DNA of 64,000 bases from Lachnospiraceae bacterium (GTDB lineage Bacteria; Bacillota; Clostridia; Lachnospirales; Lachnospiraceae), in assembly GCA_024695145.1 (NCBI GenBank), contig JAILIS010000032.1, forward strand, positions 62,001 through 126,000. Direction: 5' to 3'. Positions 1-7,479 of the stretch are shown here, in pieces. Under the pieces are notes generated by a model that saw only the letters and a program-made list of their open reading frames with translations, made no database searches and was not told the origin of the DNA. The position numbers were made by a program, and so were the translations under genes. Positions within the stretch are counted from its first letter, which is position 1; every line of letters starts with the position of its first letter.

Positions 1-1541
1 TCGTCATATTTGATCTCTTCGACGCAGTTTGCGACAAGGGTGTCGGCACAGTATGCGCGTTCTTCGGCATCGACCGCAACAAAGTAGCGGGATACACCGG
101 GAACATCCTCATAGTCGGAAGGATCTGACTGGTAGTGTCTGACACCGTATCGTCCGTCCGGCCAGAACAGGATGGGGCTGACGTTAATCTCGTTATCGGA
201 CAGGACGGTGACCGCATTTGCGCTGTTCCAGAAGCTCGAATAACCGCGCGTCAGTCCGTTTTCCCTGTAGATCTCTATCAGCTTGTCGTTTCTGTTGGCG
301 TTAAGCGCGGAAGGAATGCTCTTTACCGAAAGCAGACAGATGAGTGCAACTGCCGCATATACCGGTACGAGCAGAACGAACCAGCGCATATTCTGCCGGT
401 TTTTTATCATGTACAGACTGTATTGCAGCGACAGTATCGCACTGCAGCATACAAGCCCCGCCAGCCGCCAGTTTGATACAAGCGCATAACTGACCGAATA
501 TGTCAGCATCGTCATGGCGAACATCAGCCAGTAGAAGAGTATCAGCAGACGAAGCATCCGGTCTGCAATCTTTTTGTATGAGATCGCGGCAAATACCGGA
601 ATGATCAGAAGGAGTACCGCAAATGTATACAGTATCAGTATCCTGATACCGTCAAAAGTCATCATCATGACGTCTTTGGGCGAATCATCGGTCAGAACCT
701 TGATCCACTCGAGAAGAAAGGGAGACTGTTTCCAAACCCAGCCGTCTGAGGGCAGAAGAGCTGTTATTGTATGTTCGTATTCTCTCGTGGGAAAGAGTAT
801 CGATTTTACGGCGAAGCCGCACAGCGCACCTGCCGCATAGATCGTGACGGTCTTTATGAGGCCTTTGTCCGTATCGTATGTGATCGGGCGGCTGTCAAGA
901 TAGCGCTCGAGCACAAGGCTCAGCGTGAACGGCATAAAGAATATGATCACGGTCGCCAGTCCGTTTGTTGCACACAACAGGCACCAGACGGCGATAAGTA
1001 TGTCAAAAACGAGCGCTCTTTTACCTTGCGGATCAAATACGGATGAGCGTTTTAACAGGCAGAAAGCGACGCACATGAACAACACGGCCAGGCTGTAATG
1101 GATGACGTGGCCGTAGAAGATCATACGCGTTATCGATGAGGCACACATGAATATCATCGTAAGGCCCGAAAGTGCAAAAGCTTCACCCGTCGTATTACCC
1201 ATTGCCTTCATGAAAGCAAACAGAGCGGCGGCAAAGATCAAAGAGAAGACTGTCAGTCCGAGCTGATGTGAAAAATATGTCAGACCGAAAGCTTTTACTA
1301 TCGGTATCATGAGCGGTATTCCGGAAAACGGAAGGAAGTATGCATACCAGTAGTCGGGACTGTAGAAGTGCCCGCTCTTTACGGCTGCGTTCGCCCACAG
1401 AATGGTGTCGGTAAAGTCACCGTTGTATTCGGATCTGCACCTTTTATAAAGGTAAAACAGTACGGCGGCAACAGACAGAACGAATATACCGAGTCCGATA
1501 AGTGTCGAGACGGCTTTGCTGTGCTTTTTTAAGTATTTCAT
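1..1541 (-). CDS. Polytopic membrane protein, C-terminus cut off by the window edge
   Basis: The reading frame runs open from an ATG at 1541 (minus strand) off the left edge, giving about 513 residues without a stop. The start is preceded by GGAGAUAAG. The N-terminus has a positively charged patch (KYLKKHSK) followed by a membrane segment, and many more hydrophobic segments follow up to about residue 400. The C-terminal part is hydrophilic. A short loop near residues 50-75 is rich in Tyr, Trp and Asp. The layout is that of polytopic glycosyltransferase or YfhO-like envelope proteins, but I see no diagnostic motif, so the function is left open. It has its own promoter and diverges from the HdeD-like gene. 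Confidence 0.75.
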   Translation of the reverse strand, partial: MKYLKKHSKAVSTLIGLGIFVLSVAAVLFYLYKRCRSEYNGDFTDTILWANAAVKSGHFYSPDYWYAYFLPFSGIPLMIPIVKAFGLTYFSHQLGLTVFSLIFAAALFAFMKAMGNTTGEAFALSGLTMIFMCASSITRMIFYGHVIHYSLAVLFMCVAFCLLKRSSVFDPQGKRALVFDILIAVWCLLCATNGLATVIIFFMPFTLSLVLERYLDSRPITYDTDKGLIKTVTIYAAGALCGFAVKSILFPTREYEHTITALLPSDGWVWKQSPFLLEWIKVLTDDSPKDVMMMTFDGIRILILYTFAVLLLIIPVFAAISYKKIADRMLRLLILFYWLMFAMTMLTYSVSYALVSNWRLAGLVCCSAILSLQYSLYMIKNRQNMRWFVLLVPVYAAVALICLLSVKSIPSALNANRNDKLIEIYRENGLTRGYSSFWNSANAVTVLSDNEINVSPILFWPDGRYGVRHYQSDPSDYEDVPGVSRYFVAVDAEERAYCADTLVANCVEEIKYD

Positions 1542-1565
1542 CTTATCTCCTTTTCATCCGAAAAG

Positions 1566-1595
1566 ATTATATACCGACTGAGTCTTTTATTTCAA
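1566..1595 (-). promoter_or_regulatory. Sigma-A promoter of the truncated membrane protein gene
   Basis: On the minus strand the -35 is TTGAAA (1595-1590), then an 18-base spacer and TATAAT (1571-1566), about 25 bases upstream of the ATG at 1541. Confidence 0.65.
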
Positions 1596-1616
1596 GCCGT
1601 ACAGCGTCAATGCTTA

Positions 1617-1645
1617 TTGCGAAACAGCGAAAAAAAGGTTATAAC
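1617..1645 (+). promoter_or_regulatory. Sigma-A promoter of the HdeD-like/EEP genes
   Basis: TTGCGA (1617-1622), 17-base spacer, TATAAC (1640-1645). It is divergent from the promoter of the membrane protein gene and lies about 40 bases upstream of the ATG at 1684. Confidence 0.55.
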
Positions 1646-1683
1646 ATTATATGTAACTATCTTATCAACAGGAGGAAAGTGAG

Positions 1684-2214
1684 ATGACATTTGTAAGCAT
1701 TGTTTTGGGGGTGATCCTTATCATTGGCGGTTTTTCATGTATCGCAACACCTGTTGCCACTTTTTTGTCAACGGGATATTATGTGGCGATACTGCTTATC
1801 GTATTCGGTATCAGCAGCATAGTGAGAGCGATCATGAAAAAGGGACACATTCTTGATCTGATAACCGGCATTCTGGCTGTCATAGTCGGAGGAATGTCGC
1901 TGGCACGTCCCGGAAGTATACTCGCATTTGACGGGATGCTTCTTTACTTTATAGCTTTCTGGTTCATAATCCGCGGTGTATCGAGCATTGTGATATCGGT
2001 TTCGGCCAGGAAAATCTCCAAGGGATGGTACTGGGGTGTTATCGCCGGAATACTCGGTATCGTTGTCGGATGTCTTTCATTTGCACATCCCGCGATCACT
2101 GCGATATCCGCAGGTATCATGATCGGACTGTACTTTATTGAAGCCGGCATAGATATGATCCTCGTTGCCCTTGCGGTAAAACAGATCGGTGATGCAATTG
2201 AGGAAACTGTTTAA
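1684..2214 (+). CDS. HdeD-like (DUF308) membrane protein
   Basis: 176 residues made almost wholly of six hydrophobic helices in three Gly-rich repeats (for example GVILIIGGF, GILAVIVGGMSL and GILGIVVGCLSF). That is the pattern of the DUF308/HdeD family. HdeD proteins sit in the membrane and are linked to acid stress in enterobacteria; in clostridia the role is unknown. The start is fixed by an AGGAGGAAA site seven bases upstream. The 3' end overlaps the start of the following phosphatase-family gene, so the two are probably co-transcribed. The family call is firm, the function is not. Confidence 0.85.
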   Translation: MTFVSIVLGVILIIGGFSCIATPVATFLSTGYYVAILLIVFGISSIVRAIMKKGHILDLITGILAVIVGGMSLARPGSILAFDGMLLYFIAFWFIIRGVSSIVISVSARKISKGWYWGVIAGILGIVVGCLSFAHPAITAISAGIMIGLYFIEAGIDMILVALAVKQIGDAIEETV

Positions 2215-3274
2215 GATACTTCTGTATATACTGTCCGGTCTGCTTCTGACGGCTGCAGCGTATGTCGCATACGTCTTTTTGACGTACACGAGGATAGAGG
2301 ATAATCTTCCGGTCAGTACAGGCGGCAATGCCGAAAAGCAGGCTCCGGCAGACGGTGAGTATACCGTGGTCACTTACAATCTGGGATATGGAGCCTATAC
2401 GGACGACTATACCTTCTTTATGGATGACGGAAAGGAAAGCCGTGCCAGAAGTAAGGAGAGCGTGATCGACTGTATCACAAACTGTTCGGATATCGCGCTG
2501 TCCTTTGATCCGGATTTTGTCCTGTTCCAGGAAGTGGATAAGGACGCCACAAGAAGTCATCATGTTGACGAGACTCAGATCATCAACGGCATCTTCGGTA
2601 AGAACGGTGATTATGACAATGTATATGCGAGCAATTATCACTCGGCATATCTCATGTACCCGCTCACGGACCCGATAGGAGCATCCGAATCGGGGCTTCT
2701 GACACAGTCAAGGTTTGACATTACATCTTCCCTTCGAAGAAGCCTTCCGGTATCAGACGGATTCAATAAGATCCTGGATCTTGACAGATGCTACTGTATT
2801 TCCAGGATCCCGGTGGATGACGGTAAGGAACTTGTTCTTGTCAACCTTCATATGTCGGCATACGGGACCAACAGAGAGCTCGGAGACGCGCAGCTTATCA
2901 AGATCTTCGGGGATCTTTCCGCCGAATATGCCAAAGGTAATTATGTCGTATGCGGCGGTGATTTTAACCATGATTTTACCAAGACATCCAAAGAATATTT
3001 TAATCCCGGGACCGACCTTGAGTTCGGATGGTGCGAGCCTTTTCCCGATAATGTAATACCCGAGGGCTTTAGTAAATGTACCGGGTATGAAGAGGGGCCG
3101 TTCGCCACGACGCGATATACGAACAAGCCTTACGGCCCTGACAGTTTTACCGTCATCGTGGACGGATTTATCGTATCCGATAATGTTTCGGTAAACTATG
3201 TCAGCAATATAGACAAAGGCTTTAAATACTCGGATCATAATCCGGTGGTGATGAGATTTTCACTTGTCCGGTAA
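2192..3274 (+). CDS. Membrane-anchored endonuclease/exonuclease/phosphatase family protein
   Basis: About 360 residues: an N-terminal signal anchor (residues 5-30), then an EEP (DNase I-like) fold. Visible family motifs are the metal-binding Glu in FQEVDKDA, the catalytic GGDFNHD, DGFIV and the terminal SDHNPV with its catalytic His. EEP proteins cleave phosphodiesters in nucleic acids, inositol phosphates or sphingolipids. The extracytoplasmic location argues for a secreted nuclease or lipid phosphoesterase, but the substrate cannot be read from sequence. A GTG codon directly precedes the chosen ATG. The start lies inside the 3' end of the HdeD-like gene, which suggests translational coupling. 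Confidence 0.85.
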   Translation: MQLRKLFKILLYILSGLLLTAAAYVAYVFLTYTRIEDNLPVSTGGNAEKQAPADGEYTVVTYNLGYGAYTDDYTFFMDDGKESRARSKESVIDCITNCSDIALSFDPDFVLFQEVDKDATRSHHVDETQIINGIFGKNGDYDNVYASNYHSAYLMYPLTDPIGASESGLLTQSRFDITSSLRRSLPVSDGFNKILDLDRCYCISRIPVDDGKELVLVNLHMSAYGTNRELGDAQLIKIFGDLSAEYAKGNYVVCGGDFNHDFTKTSKEYFNPGTDLEFGWCEPFPDNVIPEGFSKCTGYEEGPFATTRYTNKPYGPDSFTVIVDGFIVSDNVSVNYVSNIDKGFKYSDHNPVVMRFSLVR

Positions 3275-3298
3275 CGGTTATTTTCGAAGGAGATATTT

Positions 3299-4549
3299 AT
3301 GGCGGCGGTATCAAATAAGATCTCAAACGGTCTGAAACTTATATTATTCACCATTGTACTCGGGGCGGTATCCGGAGGTGTCATATGGTGTTTCCTAAAG
3401 GCTGTCGCCGTATGTTCGGGACTGTTCAGACAGACTCTTTCGACGGATTCGTTCAGCTTTTTGCCTATCATCATCTGCGGTGCGCTCGGTGCGGTTGTCG
3501 GTGTGCTTCACAGGAAGTACGGTGATTATCCCGATGAACTTTCTGTCGTTATGAACAGGATCAAAAAAGAGAAGTATTATGATTACCGGCACATCCTTCC
3601 TATGATCGTCTGCGCTTTTGTGCCCCTTGTGTGTCTGGCAAGCGTCGGCCCCGAAGCTGCCCTTACCGGCATAATAGCGGCACTTTGCTACTGGACGGGC
3701 GACAATGTTTCCTTTGCCAAAAATAACAGCGCGCAGTATTCCGAGATCGGTGAGGCTGTTGCTTTGGGACAGCTCTTTCATTCTCCGCTTTTCGGTATAT
3801 TTGCGGTGGAAGAGACGCCCGACGGTGAGGACGGGGGTGTTATCCCCGCGCTGACACGGGGGCAGAAGCTTTTGTATTACGCACTTTCGGTCGGTGCGAG
3901 CTTTCTCGTTGTGGGCCTTCTCAACAGACTCTTCGGGGAGGCAATGGAAGGATTCCCCTCATTTTCGGATGTCACCATAGATACATACGATTATGTTATG
4001 ATGCTTATATATATCCCAGTGGGAGTTCTTATAAGGTTTGTATTTGAGTTTTTCGAAAAGGTCACAAAGAACGCGGCAGGACATATCCCGGTCATTATCA
4101 GGGAAGCAGCCTGCGGGATCGTGATAGGGTTTACGGTGATCGCATTTCCAATGGCCATGTCATCGGGTGAAGAGGAGATGGCACATCTCATGGGCACCTT
4201 TACGGAATATGTGCCCGCATCCCTTGCACTGATATGCGTTATCAAGCTTTTTATGACGGCCTTCTGCATCAATTTCGGAATGAAGGGCGGTCACTTTTTC
4301 CCGCTGATCTTTTCATGTACCTGTATGGGATTTGCTTTATCGTCTTTGATCTTTTCACAGCCGGCAGTACATGCACCTTTCGCGGCTGCGGTCATTTGTG
4401 CGACGGTTCTCGGAGCGATGCTGAAGAAACCTGTTGCGGTATCGCTTCTGTTGCTTTTGTGTTTCCCGATGCGGCTCCTTCTGTGCATATTTGTGTGCGC
4501 AGCCATAGGCAGCAGGCTGGGTACGCTTTTTTGCAGGACAACAGACTGA
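3299..4549 (+). CDS. ClC-family chloride channel/transporter-like protein
   Basis: 416 residues with about ten to twelve membrane segments. The first ClC selectivity motif is present as SVGPEAALTG (near residues 117-126), including the gating Glu of the GxxPE consensus. The second is GGHFFPLIF (near 336), matching GxFxP. ClC proteins move Cl- or F- across the membrane, either as channels or as H+ antiporters. The start follows GAAGGAGAU. It lies 24 bases after the EEP gene, in the same direction. The family call is secure, but the ion and mode are not determined. Confidence 0.85.
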   Translation: MAAVSNKISNGLKLILFTIVLGAVSGGVIWCFLKAVAVCSGLFRQTLSTDSFSFLPIIICGALGAVVGVLHRKYGDYPDELSVVMNRIKKEKYYDYRHILPMIVCAFVPLVCLASVGPEAALTGIIAALCYWTGDNVSFAKNNSAQYSEIGEAVALGQLFHSPLFGIFAVEETPDGEDGGVIPALTRGQKLLYYALSVGASFLVVGLLNRLFGEAMEGFPSFSDVTIDTYDYVMMLIYIPVGVLIRFVFEFFEKVTKNAAGHIPVIIREAACGIVIGFTVIAFPMAMSSGEEEMAHLMGTFTEYVPASLALICVIKLFMTAFCINFGMKGGHFFPLIFSCTCMGFALSSLIFSQPAVHAPFAAAVICATVLGAMLKKPVAVSLLLLLCFPMRLLLCIFVCAAIGSRLGTLFCRTTD

Positions 4550-4554
4550 TTGTA

Positions 4555-4563
4555 TGATATAAT
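4555..4563 (+). promoter_or_regulatory. Extended -10 promoter of the lipoprotein gene
   Basis: TGA-TATAAT at 4555-4563, 26 bases upstream of the ATG at 4590. No convincing -35 hexamer lies 17 bases upstream, as expected when an extended -10 is used. Confidence 0.6.
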
Positions 4564-4589
4564 CTCTCAGGTATGATTGGAGGAATATT

Positions 4590-6125
4590 ATGATAAAGAG
4601 AACAGTTACCCTGACAGCGCTGTCTGTCGCTGTTACAATGATGCTTTCGGCGTGTGCGACCGTTACCGTCAACACGGGTGCGGCGGCGGATACGACTGCC
4701 AACACGGCTGCCGGCCCGCAGGAAAATACGACGGCAGCGTCTTCGGAAGAAGCAGCAGATACAGCAGATACAGGCGATGGCGGGAACGTAAAAGAGGATC
4801 AGAGCGCAGAGGGCAGTACCGGCAAGACACCAAAATCAGCCGTTGCCGATTTTCTCGAGGGACTGAAGTATTCGGCTGATTTTAAGCAGGCGTTCTATAT
4901 AGAGTACGGATCCAAAGATAAGGCAAAGGGCCATGAGGGCGATCTTATCTATATAAAGGGAGAAGCCGGTGAATATGATAAAGCGAAGAAGACTCTTAAG
5001 TTCAGTGCCGATGACGGTGAGTGGGTCGTTATCTTTGACAAGGACACGACCGATGATGCGGCAAAGACACTTGGCAGTCTTGCCGGAACGAAGATGAGAG
5101 TGTTCGGGACATTTACCGGGATATCGGATGAATGGGATCTTCCGTCAATGACGATCACAAAAGATGCCGTGGCTCACGCATGCCGCCTGGAGGATCTTGA
5201 CGGAAACATCAGGATAATGTATGCGGATACCGTTTGGAAAGATACCAAACCCGATACGGATTACTTCATGGGCAATCTGATATGGTCGGGCGTGGAAGAG
5301 TGGGAAGGCGACAACTTTATGGCCAAGGAAGATGGGATCAGATACGGTACCGTCACATACTATCCGGTAAAGGACCGCTCGACCAACATATACGTTTATT
5401 ACGAGAAGCTTCCGAAGGATAAGGCGAACTGGAAGGACAAGGATGCGGACAAGATGCTCGACAAGGTCAGCGCATCTTACTTCGACGGCGAGGAAGTCAT
5501 CGAGAAAGAGAAGACAAAAGTAGCGGGACTGAATGCCTACAGGGCGCTTGCGAACATCACTCCCGACAATTCAGATATATCGATCGAATGCATACAGTAC
5601 GTCATACTTGATAAAGATGCATTCTACGGCATCCTCTTTACGGAAACGTTCTATCTCGGAGAAAAGATGGCCGCGTACGAGAAGACATTCATGGACTCTT
5701 TCAGATATAATGAGTCCGGTAAGATCCCGAGGAAAAAAGATCCCGCAGTCGTGGCAAAGATCAGTATCGAAGATGAGGATACTCTGACAGATGACGGTCC
5801 CAAAGGTGAACCTGCCAAGATGGCCGATATAACGGGCAAGATGTTCAGCCAGCATATGGAGACCATAAGGATCGTTGACGGAGAAGAGATACTGGCAGGG
5901 GAAACGGATTCGGAAGAATTCATGCTGACACCCGCAGAGCTCGAAGCATATGATGAGAAGAGCGGAAAGCTTAAGTACTCAAACGACGGGGTCAACTACG
6001 ATCTTGATTTCTATATGGGCAAAGACGGCGCAGAGTACATCGGAAAAGTCACCGTGGACGGTGACAAAGAAGGTTATCTGGCTGCAAGCGGTCACGAAAC
6101 CGAAAAGAAAGATAAGGATCAGTAG
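4590..6125 (+). CDS. Secreted lipoprotein of unknown function
   Basis: 511 residues. The N-terminus is a lipoprotein signal peptide ending in the lipobox LSAC (Cys near residue 22), followed by a low-complexity Ala/Thr/Asp linker to about residue 85. The rest is a soluble, Lys- and Asp-rich domain with no motif I recognise. A segment near residues 255-350 resembles generic secreted beta-rich domains. The start follows TTGGAGGAATATT. The stop overlaps the stop of the convergent response regulator gene by seven bases. I infer that it is anchored on the outer face of the membrane. Confidence 0.85.
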   Translation: MIKRTVTLTALSVAVTMMLSACATVTVNTGAAADTTANTAAGPQENTTAASSEEAADTADTGDGGNVKEDQSAEGSTGKTPKSAVADFLEGLKYSADFKQAFYIEYGSKDKAKGHEGDLIYIKGEAGEYDKAKKTLKFSADDGEWVVIFDKDTTDDAAKTLGSLAGTKMRVFGTFTGISDEWDLPSMTITKDAVAHACRLEDLDGNIRIMYADTVWKDTKPDTDYFMGNLIWSGVEEWEGDNFMAKEDGIRYGTVTYYPVKDRSTNIYVYYEKLPKDKANWKDKDADKMLDKVSASYFDGEEVIEKEKTKVAGLNAYRALANITPDNSDISIECIQYVILDKDAFYGILFTETFYLGEKMAAYEKTFMDSFRYNESGKIPRKKDPAVVAKISIEDEDTLTDDGPKGEPAKMADITGKMFSQHMETIRIVDGEEILAGETDSEEFMLTPAELEAYDEKSGKLKYSNDGVNYDLDFYMGKDGAEYIGKVTVDGDKEGYLAASGHETEKKDKDQ

Positions 6126-6919
6126 TTATCCAGAAGTTCGTCAAGCTCGGCGTGATAGTATTCGGCCCAGCTGTACTGGTTCATATAATCACCTGTATAT
6201 TCGAAACGTGATGAATGTCTGTTTTCAAGCCAGTCATACAGATCGCAGTCGATACGGTCTCTGGCGATGGCCATGCTGCCGCGTCTCTTGATGATGATAT
6301 CGTCGATCTTAAGTTTTTTGAAAGTGTTCTGAAGATCCTGCCTCAGGTTACTGAGGTAGGATTGTTTTTTGATCGTATCCCCTTCATCTTCCCACAGTGC
6401 CGCAACGATCTCACCGTTGGTCGTCTGGGCGCCTTTATTGTTGATAAGCAGAGCCACGATCTCCTTGGTCCTGCTGTATTTGAACTCCACGGGCTTGTCG
6501 TCGACGAACAGTTCAAAGTTACCGAAAGTCTGGGCATAAACCCTTTTGAACCTTTTCTTCGGTTCAGCATTCCTGAGTGATGACAGCTCGTTTTTAACAT
6601 CCGAAGCGTTACAGGGCTTTGCGATATATCCGCTCGCATGGATCCTCAATGCTTCATATCCGAACTCTGTATGTCCGGAGTAGAAGATCAGGTTGATATA
6701 AGGGTTCAGTTCCAAAAGATACCGGCCCAGATCCATTCCCGAAAGCTCGGGCATCAAGATGTCGATAAATGCTATGTCGAATTCTTCCTCCCTGGCCTGT
6801 GCGAGCGCTTCGAGGGGATTTTCAAATTCCACTATGTCATCATCCTGACGCAGTTCCCAGACCATGTCGGACAGAAGTTCAAGGTCTTCCCTGTTGTCAT
6901 CAACTATCATTATCCTCAT
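6119..6919 (-). CDS. Response regulator with SARP/OmpR-like winged-helix output domain
   Basis: 266 residues. The receiver domain (1-120) has the acidic pair at D7/D8, the phosphoacceptor D53 (FIDILMPE) and the conserved Lys in IAKP. Residues 130-225 form a winged-helix trans_reg_C domain of the type fused to bacterial transcriptional activation domains (FGNFELFVDDKPVEF, then KEIVALLI). The tail is rich in Tyr and Trp. Predicted role: phosphorylation-dependent transcription factor. No histidine kinase is adjacent. The start shares one base with the stop of the upstream unknown gene (TGATG), so the two are translationally coupled. Confidence 0.88.
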   Translation of the reverse strand: MRIMIVDDNREDLELLSDMVWELRQDDDIVEFENPLEALAQAREEEFDIAFIDILMPELSGMDLGRYLLELNPYINLIFYSGHTEFGYEALRIHASGYIAKPCNASDVKNELSSLRNAEPKKRFKRVYAQTFGNFELFVDDKPVEFKYSRTKEIVALLINNKGAQTTNGEIVAALWEDEGDTIKKQSYLSNLRQDLQNTFKKLKIDDIIIKRRGSMAIARDRIDCDLYDWLENRHSSRFEYTGDYMNQYSWAEYYHAELDELLDNY

Positions 6920-7431
6920 CAGATGCCTCCTCCCGGAAGTGTGACCTTGTGAACGTGCTGGCGGCTCCGCTCCTCCATCGTCATCGAAAGGGGATTGGCT
7001 TCTCCGACGACGAGAGTGTCGCCGTCTCTGACTGCCGCTTCATGAAGGGGTCCTGAATTCATATCCGACAGGACAAGAGCGGCAAATCTGTCATAGTTGT
7101 CGTCATCTATAACCTGGAAATGGTATTTCATCCTGTACCAGTGTTCGGGATCATACCCGGCGCTTCCTATATACAGCCTGTCTGCCGTATCGGCGACATT
7201 GTCTGCGCTTGCTTTATCTCCCGATTTAAGCCCCGCATCTTCGCAAAAAAGCGTGGCATATGCTTTAAGAACACGGTCTCTGACGGTCTCGTCACTGTCA
7301 TCATTGTTCTTTCTGCCGGTAGGCATATCCATTACCTTGTAGTAAAGATCCTGCGCCTCTTCACTGTCATCAAAATTCACTATCGCTTCATAGAACTTTC
7401 TGACATCGATCTGCTGGGCTGTAAGTGCCAT
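6919..7431 (-). CDS. Unknown cytosolic protein coupled to a response regulator
   Basis: 170 residues, acidic and soluble, with no signal peptide or membrane segment. I do not recognise the family. Residues 1-60 look helical and contain TGRKNNDD. The C-terminal half (MKYHFQVIDDDNYDRFAALVL) looks alpha/beta, and the protein ends in a short hydrophobic tail after an RSRQHVHKV segment. An AAAGGAGAU site precedes the ATG. Because its stop overlaps the start of the response regulator, it is probably co-regulated with it and may modulate it. That is inference from context only. Confidence 0.75.
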   Translation of the reverse strand: MALTAQQIDVRKFYEAIVNFDDSEEAQDLYYKVMDMPTGRKNNDDSDETVRDRVLKAYATLFCEDAGLKSGDKASADNVADTADRLYIGSAGYDPEHWYRMKYHFQVIDDDNYDRFAALVLSDMNSGPLHEAAVRDGDTLVVGEANPLSMTMEERSRQHVHKVTLPGGGI

Positions 7432-7465
7432 GGTGTAATCTCCTTTATGCCAAAATTATGAGATG

Positions 7466-7474
7466 ATTGTATCA
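7466..7474 (-). promoter_or_regulatory. Extended -10 promoter of the unknown protein/response regulator pair
   Basis: On the minus strand TGA-TACAAT (7474-7466) sits 34 bases upstream of the ATG at 7431, in the short gap after the helicase stop. Confidence 0.5.
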
Positions 7475-7479
7475 TATAT

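Noticed and set aside
2753..3238. Antisense open frame over the EEP gene
   Set aside because: Shadow frame of a gene with clear catalytic motifs; its protein has no recognisable pattern. Many similar antisense frames (for example over metH, nrdD and purD) were left out for the same reason.
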